DNA of 64,000 nt, from positions 125,613,373-125,677,372 of the forward strand of contig OY987299.1 of the NCBI GenBank assembly GCA_963920635.1. Reading direction: 5' to 3'. Of this stretch, positions 12,191 to 23,130 are shown piece by piece; position 1 is the stretch's first letter; each line of letters starts with the position of its first letter. Both the position numbers and the translations under genes were made by a program. The notes under the pieces are model-generated. The model searched no databases, was not told the origin of the DNA, and saw nothing but the letters and a program-made list of their open reading frames with translations. The DNA comes from Pseudeuparius sepicola (Eukaryota > Arthropoda > Insecta > Coleoptera > Anthribidae).

Positions 12191-12504
12191 GTTTCTAGCT
12201 GTTTAGGCTGGATTTCTGAAAAATTAAAAAAACTAATGTGTAAAACCATGATATTATCACAAGCTTTATCAAAAGAAAATTGATGCAAAGTTGTTTTATA
12301 TGAATAAATTTGAATAAATAATTCTACTTTCTTCCAACTTGCTGGTAAAGAATACGAGAGAAAAATCAAAACCACATTTTTTTGTCCCTCAATAACTTTG
12401 CAGGGGAGCTTTAAAGCGAAAAGTTTTACATGAAAGACCGTCCTTAAAATCATCTGTATAGAACACTTTCTCCAAATATTGGCACATCATTATGGAACAC
12501 CCTG
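12191..12504. repeat. Solo arm of a CAGGGTG-type palindromic element
   Basis: It ends in AACACCCTGTATATG, the right-end signature shared by the long palindromes in this window, and lies next to the R1 right piece. No matching left arm is present nearby. The 114-residue minus-strand frame across it has no recognisable domain and is taken as chance. Confidence 0.45.
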
Positions 12505-13125
12505 TATATGTATACGATTCCACTTGTCAGTCACTATATGTTGTTCTACCTATAAAGATTCAAGCCTAGATTAGAAATTAGAGCACTTTCATGTTTGAAA
12601 ACAACTGATAACATACAAAGAATTTGTAAAAAAATTGTTTCTAGCCAACAACAGAAACTGATACGAAAAGACATCCTGTCCTAATATGTATAATGATGTA
12701 CCTAATATTTTTGTTTTGATTTTTGGAAACCATGCTTTCTTATAAATTCAGATAAAAACGTATACCGAATATGAGTGCAGATAGGTAGGTGTATATAAAC
12801 ACTTACCGTCACTATGTTTGTTTATAATCGGAAGCCTTTGATATAAACTATATGAGAAAAACAGATTATGATCTATTAGTACCATCATCGATCAATTAAC
12901 AACTTATCGCTACCAATTTCTGAGAATTTTTATTAAGTTAAACTGGTCAATAATAAATTTTCGTATTTCCTAGGAGTAAAGGAGTAAATTAAAATATGTC
13001 CTTACTAAGTTCCTTCAAAATGGATTTATACATCTTATTATGTTCATTTTCAAAGCTGTCGTTTAAAGGTATATTTTACAATATAAAATCTAAATGCAAC
13101 GTTTTCTTAATAAGGATATATCTCT
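12505..13125. other. AT-rich sequence, no gene seen
   Basis: No open frame with recognisable similarity and no repeat that I can pair within the window. Confidence 0.3.
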
Positions 13126-13812
13126 TGGATTTGGTGACAGTAAAGGCAAGAAATTTAAATCTATTTAGATATGAATACATGATAACTTACTGTCACCGAC
13201 TCCAAAGATAACTCAATTTAGAAAGAGAAAAATATTTAAAAAAATTTATTTGAAATGCGCATACGGGCAAATTTGTGAAGTCGGTTTTAATTTTTTTGTT
13301 AAAATTTTTTTATTTCTTATGTTTTAGTGAATTATTAAGAATTATCGAAATCGGTTCAATATTAAATTCCATCCCCTATTTGTCCACCCTTAGGATTGAA
13401 ATTTTTCTGTTCAAATTTAATTTCTCTTCAAATTTAAATGTGACCACCCCTAAAGTAACCCCTTTCCAAATCGGTCCAATATGAACTTTCATCCCCTATT
13501 TATCTTCCCTTACGGGTAGAATTTTTTCTTTAAATTTAAATGGGGCCACACCTAAGGTACCCCCTTTCCAATAAAGAAAGAATCATAGAAATCGGTTCAA
13601 TATGAAATTTCATCCCCTAGTTGTCCACCCTTAGGGGTGAAATTTTTTCTTCAAATTTAAATGGGACCATTCTGTAGGTATACCCTTTCAAATAAAGAAA
13701 GAATTATTGTCGAAATCGGTTTATAAATGAAAGAGTTCTGAGGTAACAAACATAAAGAAAAACAATACCACCCAATTGATAACCTCCTCCTTTTTTGGAG
13801 TCGGTTAAAAAA
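13126..13812 (+). repeat. Dispersed repeat R2 with four ~122-bp tandem subunits, copy 1
   Basis: The left part has a hairpin, with GGTGACAGTAA at about 13133 facing TTACTGTCACC at about 13188. Then come four subunits starting near 13344, 13468, 13588 and 13711, each with a GAAATCGGTT/CCAAT box, TTCATCCCCTA, CCACCCTTAGG and CTTCAAATTTAAATGG. The right end is AACCTCCTCCTTTTTTGGAG followed by TCGGTTAAAAAA. Copy 2 is at 45433-46146. I know this type of sequence as a common insect repeat but cannot assign a class; a non-autonomous Helitron-like end is possible. Confidence 0.75.
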
Positions 13813-13982
13813 AATTAAACGAGGTTCTTAAATGGGACTATGGAAGCAGGAGTGATGCAGTTTGTATATAGTTCGGTGGACTGATGACACCATTAATTTA
13901 TTTTGCCCAGAAACGTACCAGAGTTTTTCATATTTGCCAGGTCGGTAATTTTTCGGAATAACTTTTATTAAAAAAAAGTTTT

Positions 13983-13998
13983 CTCTCTCTCTCTCTGT
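13983..13998. repeat. (CT)n microsatellite
   Basis: Short run of CT units just upstream of the palindromic element at 14031. Confidence 0.9.
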
Positions 13999-14030
13999 TT
14001 TCGTCTAAAATATATGTATAAGCAAATATA

Positions 14031-15298
14031 CAGGGTGTAACTAAACTGATGGTCAAAAATGAAACCACGTATTCTTGGAGTCAAAATAAGGGCACTTCTT
14101 CATATATTTTTTTCTCCTACGGGTCATAGTTTTTTCTATACAGGGCGTAGAAGTTTGGAGAAAAATACACATATTTCTTAGTATTTCTAGAAGTAGGCGA
14201 GATATTTTCTTCAAACTTGGCGTGTCACATGAGCAGATGAGCCGTCAAACTTAAGATTGACATGAAGCTTCTGAGGCTCCTAGTTGCGGAGATACAGGGT
14301 GTTAGTAAAATTAATTTGTTCAGAAAAATATGAATACCCTGTATAATCGCATTTTTTTAGTTTGTTTTGAGTGGTGAATAGAATGGTTAACAAAAAGTAT
14401 CTCTTAGTATTTTTTATATTCGCAGCCGTTTCTTAATTATTTTTAAAGAACGGCAACGCTGCAATGAACAATAGTCACTTTAAGAATAAATCTAGCAATC
14501 TGTGGATGTCAATTAAACTTTATTTAACAAAATACAAACGCAAAAACAATAATAAAAGAAACGTATTGCTATTAGAAAATTAAATTATTAAATGTTCGAA
14601 ATGACCGCCGTCTCTTTCAATACACGCAACTATGCGTTTCCGCATGTTTATTATTGCCATTCGCAAGTCCATAGCAAAAGTGCATATCAGTCAATTCTTC
14701 AAATGAAAGTATAATTTTTCAAAATATTGATACTAAGGTGCAAAGTTGGCAGCCAAATGATTCAAATAATGCCAAGTTTAATTGACATCCACAGATTGTT
14801 AGATTTATTCTTAAAATGACTTTTTTATTGCAGCATTGCCGTTCTTATTTAAATTTTATTAAATTAAATAAATTAAATAAATTTAAAATAATTAAAAAAC
14901 GGCTGAGAATATGAAAAAATACTAAGAGATACTTTTTGTTAACCATTGAATTTACCATTCAAAATATATTTAAAAAATGCGATTATACCGGGTATTCATA
15001 TTTTTCTGAACTAATTAATTTTAATACCACCCTGTATCTCCGCAACTGGGGGCCTCACAAGCTTCATATTAACCTTAAATTTGACAACTCATCCGCTCAT
15101 GTGACACGCCAAGTTTGAAGAAAATATCTCATATACTTCTAGAGATACTAAGAAATATGTGTATTTTTCTCTAAATTTCTACGCTCTGTATAAAAAAAAC
15201 TATGACCCGTAGGAGAAAAAAATATATGAAGAAGTGCCCTTATTTTGACTCCAAGAATACGTGGTTTCATTTTTGACCATCAATTTAGTTACACCCTG
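14031..15298. mobile_element. Mariner-like element with long inverted repeats
   Basis: It begins CAGGGTGTAACTAAACTGAT and ends with the reverse complement at 15298. TA flanks both ends (14029-14030 and 15299-15300), the target duplication of Tc1/mariner elements. The arms are about 450 bp, interrupted by small indels. A second-level inversion lies inside (AATCTGTGGATGTCAATTAA at about 14497 and its complement at about 14780). The centre holds only a transposase tail. Confidence 0.85.
14580..14679 (-). pseudogene. Mariner-superfamily transposase, C-terminal tail
   Basis: On the minus strand the sequence reads FAMDLRMAIINMRKRIVACI followed by ERDGGHFEHLII and a stop. This is the standard end block of insect mariner-like transposases, with a GGHFEHL motif preceded by a basic helix. 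It is homologous to the NNGGLFEHLF end in the element at 8865. Nothing upstream of the tail survives. It ties this palindrome to the mariner superfamily and gives the original orientation as minus. Confidence 0.85.
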
Positions 15299-15645
15299 TA
15301 TGTTCTGCAATAACTATGTAAAACAGTGGCCGGCTGCATAAATGAATGCATTATACCGGTGTTTAGGTGGGTTAGGTTCGTTCGGCTATGACGTAACGTA
15401 AGTTTTGACAAAAAAACTTAATTAATATAAATAAATTATTATAAATATATAAATATAAATTATTATATATATATATAATATAAATAAATTTTCAACTTTA
15501 ATTAAACTATACATAAAAGAACTACTGTTAAAATCATTTCGTAACAATAAGATTGTAGAAGAAGAAAAATAGCAACCCATGACTGGATGGTGACAATATT
15601 GGCCTCAAAACTTTCGTTGCATATAATGTTACTCAATACAAAATC
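15299..15645. other. AT-rich spacer
   Basis: An ATAT-rich stretch near 15425-15490. No gene or repeat that I can pair. Confidence 0.3.
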
Positions 15646-16710
15646 TATAGTAAGGGCATAATGTAAAGGCGAAGTCGGCCATAAAATCCAGAGAGATGGG
15701 CTATGATTTTCCTACCTGCTCTCCCTTATGTTTTGGAGCGAGGTGTTCGGCTTAAAGAACCGCAAGACCAACTTTTTATTGCTCTGTCCTTGTCTGATAC
15801 ATTATGTTAATAAAGATAATATATTCAAATGGGAGTACGCCTATAAAACAGGGCAGTAATTAAATATTTGGTTTATTTTGGTGATAGACTTCCTGTAATA
15901 ACAATGCAGCGTGAAGTATTCAGTGCCCAAAGTAGAAAATTAATATTAAATGTGGTGAAATATTTCCAAGAAAAAAAAGAGAACACACGTGAAAATTTGT
16001 CGGTACTTCAATGTGCATCGGAGGCGTTACAGATTAGTACAAGGACCATTTCACGAATTAGGCAAGAAGGCATTAAACATATTATTAAAATGGTACACAC
16101 TAAAAGTAAAGCAGCCCCGAAAACTAAAGATTTGACAGAATCGGATAAAGGAGAAATAAGAAGTTTGATTTGTGACATGACAACTAACAAGCAACACTAA
16201 CTAGGGAAAAAATATGCGAATAACTGGCAAAAAGGGAATTTTGAGCTGCAGCAAATCAATGTTAAGTGTAATTTTAAGGAATCTGACTTCTGACGATGTA
16301 AAGTTTATTTTATGTTTATATTTAATTTGTAAGTTAAAATATAAATATATATATGTTTTGACTAACCATTACAATAATTATTTAAATACCTAAGTCCTAC
16401 TTTAAATTTCAGGATCATCATCTTTTAATTTCCAGTCTAAATTAAACTTCAAAAATTACAAATGAAATTACAACAGGTATTTAAGTACAAATTTTTAATC
16501 AGGTAGTAAAGCAATAATTTATTCTAGGCCGACCCTGCCTGCCTTAAACAATCAACTAGTAATACAAGACAAGTACTAGGTTTTCTATCTCTCTTCCTTT
16601 CATGAAAGGTGCTTAGCGAACTTTAAGACGTACGTCGAATACAAATTGGAGGAGGAGACATGAGTGATGATTTATTGCCTACTTCGCCTTTACATTCTGT
16701 CCTTACTATA
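15646..16710 (+). mobile_element. Tc1/IS630-like element, TATAGTAAGGGC family, copy B
   Basis: The ends TATAGTAAGGGC and (T)CCTTACTATA are inverted, with short inner inverted similarity (AATGTAAAGGCGAAGT against ACTTCGCCTTTACATT). It lies in the orientation opposite to copy A. It carries the N-terminal half of the transposase in one open frame and then a joined-up tail, so the middle and C-terminal coding parts are deleted. It lacks the MITE seen in copy A. Confidence 0.85.
15904..16200 (+). pseudogene. Tc1/IS630-like transposase, N-terminal half, copy B
   Basis: From the ATG at 15904 the frame is open for 98 codons. It contains AQSRKLILNVVKYF, an EKKENTREN stretch, ASEALQISTRTISRIRQEG (a helix-turn-helix) and a basic linker KAAPKTKDLTESDK. 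Insect Tc1/IS630-like transposases have this layout: a terminal-repeat-binding domain first, then a DDE nuclease. Here the frame stops after TTNKQH and no DDE domain follows, because the element has an internal deletion. The frame is intact where copy A is frameshifted. It could make a DNA-binding peptide but not an active transposase. Confidence 0.75.
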
Positions 16711-17370
16711 ACAATATAATAATTGTATTGCACTGCAAATGTTTTCTTAACTACAGCTATACTCCTTTAAACTGATTGATTACTATTATCTATTATTTAT
16801 TATTAAACATTATTTTATATTTTTTAATCCATTTTTTTATATTATTTTATTATACTTTTAGTCCTTTTTAAAAACGTGGTATATAAAAAAAACAATTTTA
16901 TCTAAATTCTATAATTTTCTGTTACTTAGTAGCTTTGTGTTTTCGTCTTTTCTTTCTCTCTCTCTCCCGCTTATACACTAAATTCTAAATTCTTTAAGCT
17001 GAAACACAGTGTAAACTATTAAATAACTCGCATTCTTGTCTGTCTGCTTGTTTGTTTGTCATCCTTTCTTCAACAGCTTACTTTTATTTATTACCAACTT
17101 ATGGCTTGTGCTTATCTGTTCATCAATTTCCACTAGCATAGACAAAGCTACACATAGACTGTCAGAACCATTGTTGAAATTTCCGCACGCTATACCTTAA
17201 CTTAGTATGGAGTCCTAAGAATTGTAAGACATTACAATAATTTATCTCTTTTAATTGGTTTTCGTTCCAAAATTAAAGTTTGAAAGTTGGTGTAGCGGGA
17301 TTTTTGGCGGACTGTTTCAACAATTCTTCTTACGTTAATCTACACAACAAAGGGATTGTACTATACCTAT
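16711..17370. other. AT-rich sequence with pieces of dispersed repeats
   Basis: About 16720-16890 matches 1495-1595. About 17027-17140 matches 565-665 on the opposite strand. About 17221-17350 matches 21411-21540 in direct orientation (TTCGTTCCAAAAATAAAGTTT-type words). A CT-rich tract lies at 16950-16968. No gene seen. Confidence 0.5.
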
Positions 17371-17550
17371 TCACCTTCAAATTGGGAATAAACAACTTCA
17401 AATTGAGAATAGTCAACTGCAAATTGCGGGATTAATCAATTTCAAATTGGGAATAGACAACTTCAAATTGGGAATAGTCAATATCAAATTGAGAATAAAT
17501 AATTTCAAATTGGGAATATTCAATATTAAATTGAAAATCAACAACTTCAT
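17371..17550 (+). repeat. 21-bp minisatellite, left array
   Basis: About eight units with the core TTCAAATTGGGAATA and variable ends, each close to 21 bp. Because 21 is divisible by three the frame stays open and would encode a seven-residue repeat of the type NFKLGIV/NIKLRIN. The same array occurs inverted at 18217-18393. Confidence 0.85.
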
Positions 17551-17902
17551 ATTAAGCAATATTTTAATTACTTATATCTACACACACCCAAACTTTTTTA
17601 GTACAAAATTAGTTGCTGGGAATGAAAATACAGTTTCTTTAATCCATTTATATTAGAAAAAAAATTAAAATATCATATTGTCCCCATATATTTAATACAT
17701 GTAAGTATATCTGTATATTTCCTACAAATCTGGTTCAACTTCCTATACAGTTAATTTATTATTTATGTTACTTTGCACTACTTATACTTTCATTTCTATA
17801 AGCGAAGTTTAGCTTGCGGTAAATGATTTGGTCGTTGTCTTCCTTCTAAGATTTCTGGTATTTGATTCGCCAAGTATTTTTAAACTTTTTTTTTAATTTT
17901 GC

Positions 17903-18152
17903 CACAGAATAAATAGCTTCACAACAGAAGCGTCCATAAAGACATGTGTCAAAAATAAGCGAGCCTCCATTTCAATTTACATACCTTATATATAAATTTG
18001 GTCCCAATACAATCTCTTTGCAATGTGGATTAATGTAAAATCAAATAAAATACACAATGTTTATCCCTTTAGAAGATATTTCGCGTCAAAGCGAGCATAC
18101 TTTTGACATGTCTTTATGGACGCTTCTGTTGTGAAGCTATTTATTCTGTGAT
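17903..18152. mobile_element. Palindromic element with CACAGAATAAATAGCTTCAC ends
   Basis: CACAGAATAAATAGCTTCAC begins at 17903 and its complement ends at 18152. The inner arms also match (CGTCCATAAAGACATGT on the left and its complement on the right). A third copy of the end sequence stands alone at about 18432-18459. It lies between the two inverted minisatellite arrays, so the whole 17371-18460 block is a large foldback. Confidence 0.75.
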
Positions 18153-18216
18153 TTTGCCTAGTATTATAAACTTAGTTGAGTTGTTCTTGTTGATAATTGT
18201 TTTTATAACATGAACT

Positions 18217-18393
18217 TGGTGATTTTCAATTTAATATTAAACATTTCCAATTTGAAATTGTTTATTCTCAATTTGATATTGACTATTCCCAATTTGAAAT
18301 TGATTAAACCCAATTTGAAGTTGACCATTCTCAATTTGAAGTTGTTTAATCCCAATTTGAAATTGATTATTCCCAATTTGAGGTTGAAAAGGC
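18217..18393 (-). repeat. 21-bp minisatellite, right array (inverted)
   Basis: About eight 21-bp units with the core TCCCAATTTGAAATTGA, the reverse complement of the array at 17371. Both strands are open across the array for more than 70 codons, which follows from the 21-bp period and AT-rich stop-free unit and is not taken as proof of coding. Confidence 0.85.
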
Positions 18394-18827
18394 ATAGAAC
18401 CAAATTTATGTTTAAAATACCGGCCATTTTTCTTCTGTTGTGAAGCTATTTATTCTGTGTACAGCTTACGTTTAAATTGCCAACTTTGGATCATCCAATA
18501 TACCTGAAAGTTTCGAATAGCTGCCCGCAAAAACATTTTTGATATAATGCCGCTCGTTTGCATTCCCTTCTTCGTTGTTTTCTTCTCCCTTTGTTGGGCC
18601 ATATAAAAGTAATAAGCAAAATAGCCATCCGTGCGTCACATACGACAAATTCTGGTGAAATGCCGAACGGTGCCTGTAGCCCTATGAAATTCCCAGGAAC
18701 TTCCTCGAAGTTCGACAGTCTTTAATGTATTTTCAGCAGGAAATCGTCTGGGTTAATATTCAGGAGCCGAGGCGCGGTGAGTTTCGCTTAGAAAAAGTGC
18801 AAAAATATGCCAGAAACACACTAGGAA

Positions 18828-19094
18828 TACTAAGACCTCGTTACTTTGCAAATTTCGTAGCCGACGGGTAAGTGGCTTAAGGAACTTTTCAAAATTCTGC
18901 TCGGGTTATAATGCTCTGACCTTCAAGTAATGGGCTAATAACTATCGACTGATTGACTGGTCCTTTTCTCAAAGCATATTAAGACGCATGTCGAAACTTT
19001 TAGGGATCAACTTTGAAAATTATGTAGGTATCCTACATATCTACTTCATTAAACTCTTAAATACCTACCAATATTGAGAAATAAAAAATGTTTA
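18828..19094 (+). repeat. Dispersed repeat R1, uninterrupted copy
   Basis: It aligns to 10366-10579 and then, without a break, to 12130-12190. It therefore shows the sequence before the transposon at 10580-12129 inserted. Confidence 0.85.
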
Positions 19095-19473
19095 TAGACA
19101 TATGTATAGGGTGACATAACACTGAACTCCCTTTAATTTTTTAAAATTTTTAAGTAAAAAAAAGGAATTGTAAATTTTGCGGGAATGGCAGTGCTGGATT
19201 AACCATGAGGCGCACGAGGCGCGCGCCTGAGGGCCCGTACCCGTTGGGGGCCCGGGAGGGCCCTCAATTAGGGGGTAAAGGTGAATAAAAAAAAAGAACT
19301 TGAAAAGTCCGTAATAATTTTTTCTATGTTTATTTTCTTTTACGCCTGGTTGGATTGGGCCCTTTGAGTGCTGCCCGCAACTCTCAAGCAAACCTATGTA
19401 GTGTAAAATGTGTGGAGTATATATGCAAATAGAAGAGAAGAAACTTTGCAAAGAAGAAGGCTGGAATAGTATA

Positions 19474-20652
19474 CAGGGTGATTCAGTTTTATTCTGCGAC
19501 ACTTCAACAGGTGATAGAAAACCACAAAATAACCGCACTTTCTTTTATAAACTATATCATTTTAAGGCCTTATTAAAAAGTTACAGGGTGTTAAAGTTTT
19601 AAGAAATATGTAGACTTTATTGAATATTTACCAAACTAGTTGAGATATTTAAATCATATTTGGTACACGTTATAACGGCATAGGTTAGCATAAAACCTGT
19701 TAATATCACACACCTAGAACAACCAGTGGCGTTGAAGTAGGTAATTAGTATAATTGTTTTTAGAAAAAAATAGAACCACCTTGTATAGCAATAAAATGTA
19801 TTCAATTTCTTATGTAGATTGTAATTTTAAACAAAAATGCCCTTTTGGTAATTTTTCGAATGTGTTATGGTTTCGTGGCAAATTTGATGTTTTGTATTAT
19901 TTCGGGGTATTTCTGAAAAATTATCTAAAAAATTTGCTCCATAAGTAACACTTAAAGTAGAAATAATGTGTTTGCTACCTGAAATAAAGTAACTTTTTCC
20001 AATAAACTCACCTATTTAAGGCTATAATTTTGAAGATACAGGGACTAAAACATTTAAGGAAGATACAATTAATGTTACGCTCTGTATCTTGAAAAGTAAA
20101 ACCTTGAATGGGTAAGTTTATTAGGAAAAGTTACTGTATTTAAAATAAAAAGCACATTTTTTCTACTTTGAGTGTTACTTATGGAGAAAAGTTTTAAGTT
20201 AATTTTTCAGAAGTACCCCGAAATAATACGAAAAAATCAAATTTGCTATGAAACCATTACACATATGAAAAAATGCTAAGAGAAAGTTTTTGTTTACAAT
20301 TAAAATTTACATAAGAAATTGAATACATTTTATTGCTATACAAGGTGGTTCTATTTTTTTTTCTAAAATAAATTATACTAATTACCCATTTCTAGGCCAC
20401 TGGTTGTTCAAGATGTTTGATATTAACAGGTTTTATGCTAACCCATGCCGTTATAACGTGTTCCAAATATGACTTAAATATCTCAACTAGGTTGTAAAAT
20501 ATTCAATAAATTCCACATATTTCTTACAACTTTAACACCCTGTAACTTTTTTATAAGGCCTTAAAATGATATAGTTTATAGAAGAAAGTGCGGTTATTTT
20601 TTGGTTTTCTATCACCTGTTGAAGTGTTGCAGATTAAAACTGAATCACCCTG
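19474..20652. mobile_element. CAGGGTG palindromic element with long arms, full copy
   Basis: It begins CAGGGTGATTCAGTTTTA and ends with the complement at 20652, with TA on both sides. The arms cover most of the element, about 400-550 bp each. ACAGGGTGTTAAAG occurs again within the left arm and its complement within the right, so the arms have a second internal end. No transposase remnant is recognised. A partial copy lies at 47600-48503. Confidence 0.85.
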
Positions 20653-20682
20653 TATTATACACCTAGGTTGATAAGTGAGCCA

Positions 20683-20755
20683 TTATTTACCGAGCATTTT
20701 TATATCCTGAGGCGCGAAGCTCCGAAGGATATAATATGCGAGGTAAATAATGGCC
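20683..20755. repeat. Short hairpin with GCCATTATTTACC arms
   Basis: GAGCCATTATTTACC at the left faces GGTAAATAATGGC at the right around TCCTGAGGCG/CTCCGAAGGA inner arms. A related, looser hairpin follows at about 20860-20950. They are inside the hAT element. Confidence 0.7.
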
Positions 20756-21269
20756 TTCTCCACCGAAGTGTATATAGAATTTTTTTTACTACTAACATTG
20801 AAATATTGCCATATTTTGGTCATTTCTCGCTTTTTTCAAATACTTCAAAATATCAAGTAGCCCATTATTTACCTAGGTATTTTTTTATTATCATTATTTA
20901 CCTAGGCAGAGAAATATTACTTCTCATTAGAGGAATGAGGTAAATAATGGCGATTTCTCAGGTTAGTAGTAAAAAAATATATAAACGTTTAATTCATGTT
21001 TTTTATGATTTAAATATTTTATTTATGATTTAAATATTTTTATGACTTAAAATACCTATTTAATTTTATTTTTCAGAGTTTTATTTCTGCTTTTAATGTT
21101 TTAATGTTTTTATACTTTATACAAAAAAATATATACCTACGTATATTAAAAATGTTTTATCAGGCATGATTATTGTGTTTTTTTAACTGCAAAAGCAATA
21201 GGGCCTAGGGCCCGAAAGTTTATAGCGCCTCAGGGCCCGAACACTACTTAATCCGGCTCTGGGGAATAG

Positions 21270-21781
21270 TTGAAACATGACTACTGTAATTGATATATGA
21301 AGTGTTGATTTCAGAAAACAATAAAATTAATATAATATGCTTGATATTTCATAATATGCAATTTTATATAAAAACTAGTAAGAGTAGTAGTCGTAGTAGT
21401 AGTAACTTGTAAGACATTACAATTTATCTGTTTTAATTTTATTTCGTTCCAAAAATAAAGTTTGAATATTGGTTTGCCGGGATTTTTTGCAGACGGTTTA
21501 CACAATCTTTCTGTCTATCTGTCTCCCATAATCTATGCTATGATCCCATAATCAGTTGTAGCCAAGAAGTACTTTACTGACAATAGATCAATTATTTTTA
21601 TCAACAATAATAATCATTAGCGATGTAGCAGTTAAAAATATGAATTTAATAACTAGAAAATTTTTGCGACACTATAAATTATCATATGCTTTCAAAGGGG
21701 CACATTACATATATCCAACATTCGCATAGAACACGCATTTTTTAGAAATATTAAGGTCCTATAATTATATGTTGACGTATA
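21270..21781. other. AT-rich sequence with a direct-repeat piece
   Basis: A GTA-rich short repeat lies at about 21380-21402. 21411-21540 matches 17221-17350. No gene seen. Confidence 0.4.
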
Positions 21782-22084
21782 CAGTGTGGTCATTTAAGTG
21801 TGTGATATATGGGATTTTTTTTAATTAATTGCACAACGAAAATACAAGTATTCCCGAAAGTTGGTGCATGTTCGACAATCATATTAGGCACACTTAGAAT
21901 GGATGCAAGTCGAACAGCATACAGGGTAGGTCAAAAAATATACAAGAGTAAAGTACCCTTATTTCAAAAAATTCAGCAAAAGTTGTTTAGAACTAAAAAC
22001 TATGCTTAAATACCAAAACATAGCCTCCTAAGAAAAAAACATTTTTCGTCAATTAATTTCCACAGTTTCTTAATAAACATTTAA
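21782..22084. repeat. Solo left arm of the CAGTGTGG palindromic element
   Basis: It starts CAGTGTGGTCATTTAAGTGT and follows the left arm of the complete element at 32760-33647, including GTTGGTGCATGTTCG and AGCATACAGGGTAGGTCAAA. The right arm is absent, so this is a truncated copy. Confidence 0.8.
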
Positions 22085-22205
22085 AATTTTTGTTTAGGCA
22101 GTGTAAAGATTTTTCTATTTAATGCCACTTTTCAAAAACGCAAATTTTTGAAAAACGCCCTGTAACTCAAGAACGGTGACAGATAACGATTTGCGGTTTT
22201 GGCCA

Positions 22206-22450
22206 TTAAGAGGGGGTTTCCGACAGCGAAAATGACGTTAGATTTCGTATTTTTTTAAGTTGTACAGCATAAAATCCTATTTTCATAACCTATAAAACAA
22301 AACACTGCTTGTAATATCTTATGATTAAAATGAAGACAGAGATGTTTGTACTAAATTTTTGCAAGGTAAAATGTTATTAGATTTTATGCTATACAACTTA
22401 AAAAAATACGAAATCTAACGTCACATTCGCTGTCGGCAACGCCCTCTTAA
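22206..22450. mobile_element. Palindromic MITE, TTAAGAGGG ends
   Basis: The left arm 22206-22276 (TTAAGAGGGGGTTTCCGACA) is repeated inverted at about 22378-22450, ending GCCCTCTTAA. The arms are about 70 bp and the spacer about 100 bp. TTAA stands at each end and could be target or element sequence. Confidence 0.8.
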
Positions 22451-22719
22451 GTTTATCATAAAAAATGAGCCTCAGACACTAGACACCGATATCAGTTTTT
22501 GTCTATCTTCGTCAAAAGTAGGAGTTTTCCTTCAAAAGTGTCCAATTTTAACCTACCAGGAATAACTAATAATAAATAAATAATAAAGTTTACAAAATTA
22601 GTCTTGAAATTTAAAAAACGGCAGTTTCTTTCTTCACTAAAAGGCAGGAAAACGGATGGAATAGGCAAAAATGGCAGAAAATGGATGGAAATAAGGCGAT
22701 TTGCCTAAAATCCGGCTTT

Positions 22720-23130
22720 ACTAATAACTGTTAACACTCGGCGCCAAACTGCCGATTTCGGAAATGACTATACATCGTTATCTGGTCGGTAAATAGAGCA
22801 TGGTGCCGGTCTCTTCGAAAAACAACGATGAGCCCAGCTTAAACAGGACTCAACAAGTTGATTACACAAATTAATCAATCAATTCATTAGCCCCGTTCGG
22901 CCCTGAATTAATTTTCCACGGGGGTTGGCTCCGTTCATGGATTTTTAATTAACTACCCTTTCCAGTTGTCTTAATTCGGGACCGGCCTTTTGGCTCGAGT
23001 TCGAGTTCCCCCCTTTCGAACGGGTTTCAGGTTCTGTAAACAGAAAGGGGTTGGATTGTAGGTTTAAAAGGTAGAGGAGGTACGGGCCAACCAAGGAGGG
23101 CGTGGAGAACAGTTTCCAAAGCAAGATTCC
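22720..23130. promoter_or_regulatory. Unique GC-richer island, possible conserved non-coding element
   Basis: This block is non-repetitive within the window. It combines TAATTAAT and TTAATTAA homeodomain-like cores (about 22870-22955) with GC-rich segments such as GGGACCGGCCTTTTGGCTCG. No frame looks coding. The pattern resembles deeply conserved regulatory elements near developmental genes, but that is inference. Confidence 0.3.

Larger units (their letters stand above)
19189..21261. mobile_element. hAT-type element with 8-bp target duplication, carrying a nested palindrome
   Basis: The left end CAGTGCTGGATTAA at 19189 matches, as an inverted repeat, the right end TTAATCCGGCTCTG finishing at 21261. 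The inner ends share inverted GAGGCGC and GGGCCC-rich blocks. The flanks are GGGAATGG (19181-19188) and GGGAATAG (21262-21269), an 8-bp target duplication with one mismatch, which fits the hAT superfamily. No transposase is visible. A mariner-like palindrome sits inside at 19474-20652, and small hairpins with ATTATTTACC arms lie at 20683-20755 and about 20860-20950. Confidence 0.75.

Noticed and set aside
12109..12453. 114-codon minus-strand frame
   Set aside because: It crosses the boundary between a transposon end, a dispersed repeat and a solo palindrome arm, so it cannot be one gene.
15868..15903. Earlier TTG start for the copy B transposase frame
   Set aside because: Eukaryotic initiation at the ATG at 15904 is more likely, and the upstream residues have no start context.
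17371..17550. Regular repeats that might suggest a CRISPR array
   Set aside because: There are no unique spacers; units are contiguous 21-bp repeats in eukaryotic sequence.
18203..18443. Repetitive 74- and 77-codon frames on both strands
   Set aside because: They are produced by the 21-bp minisatellite unit; no start context, splice sites or homologues are visible.
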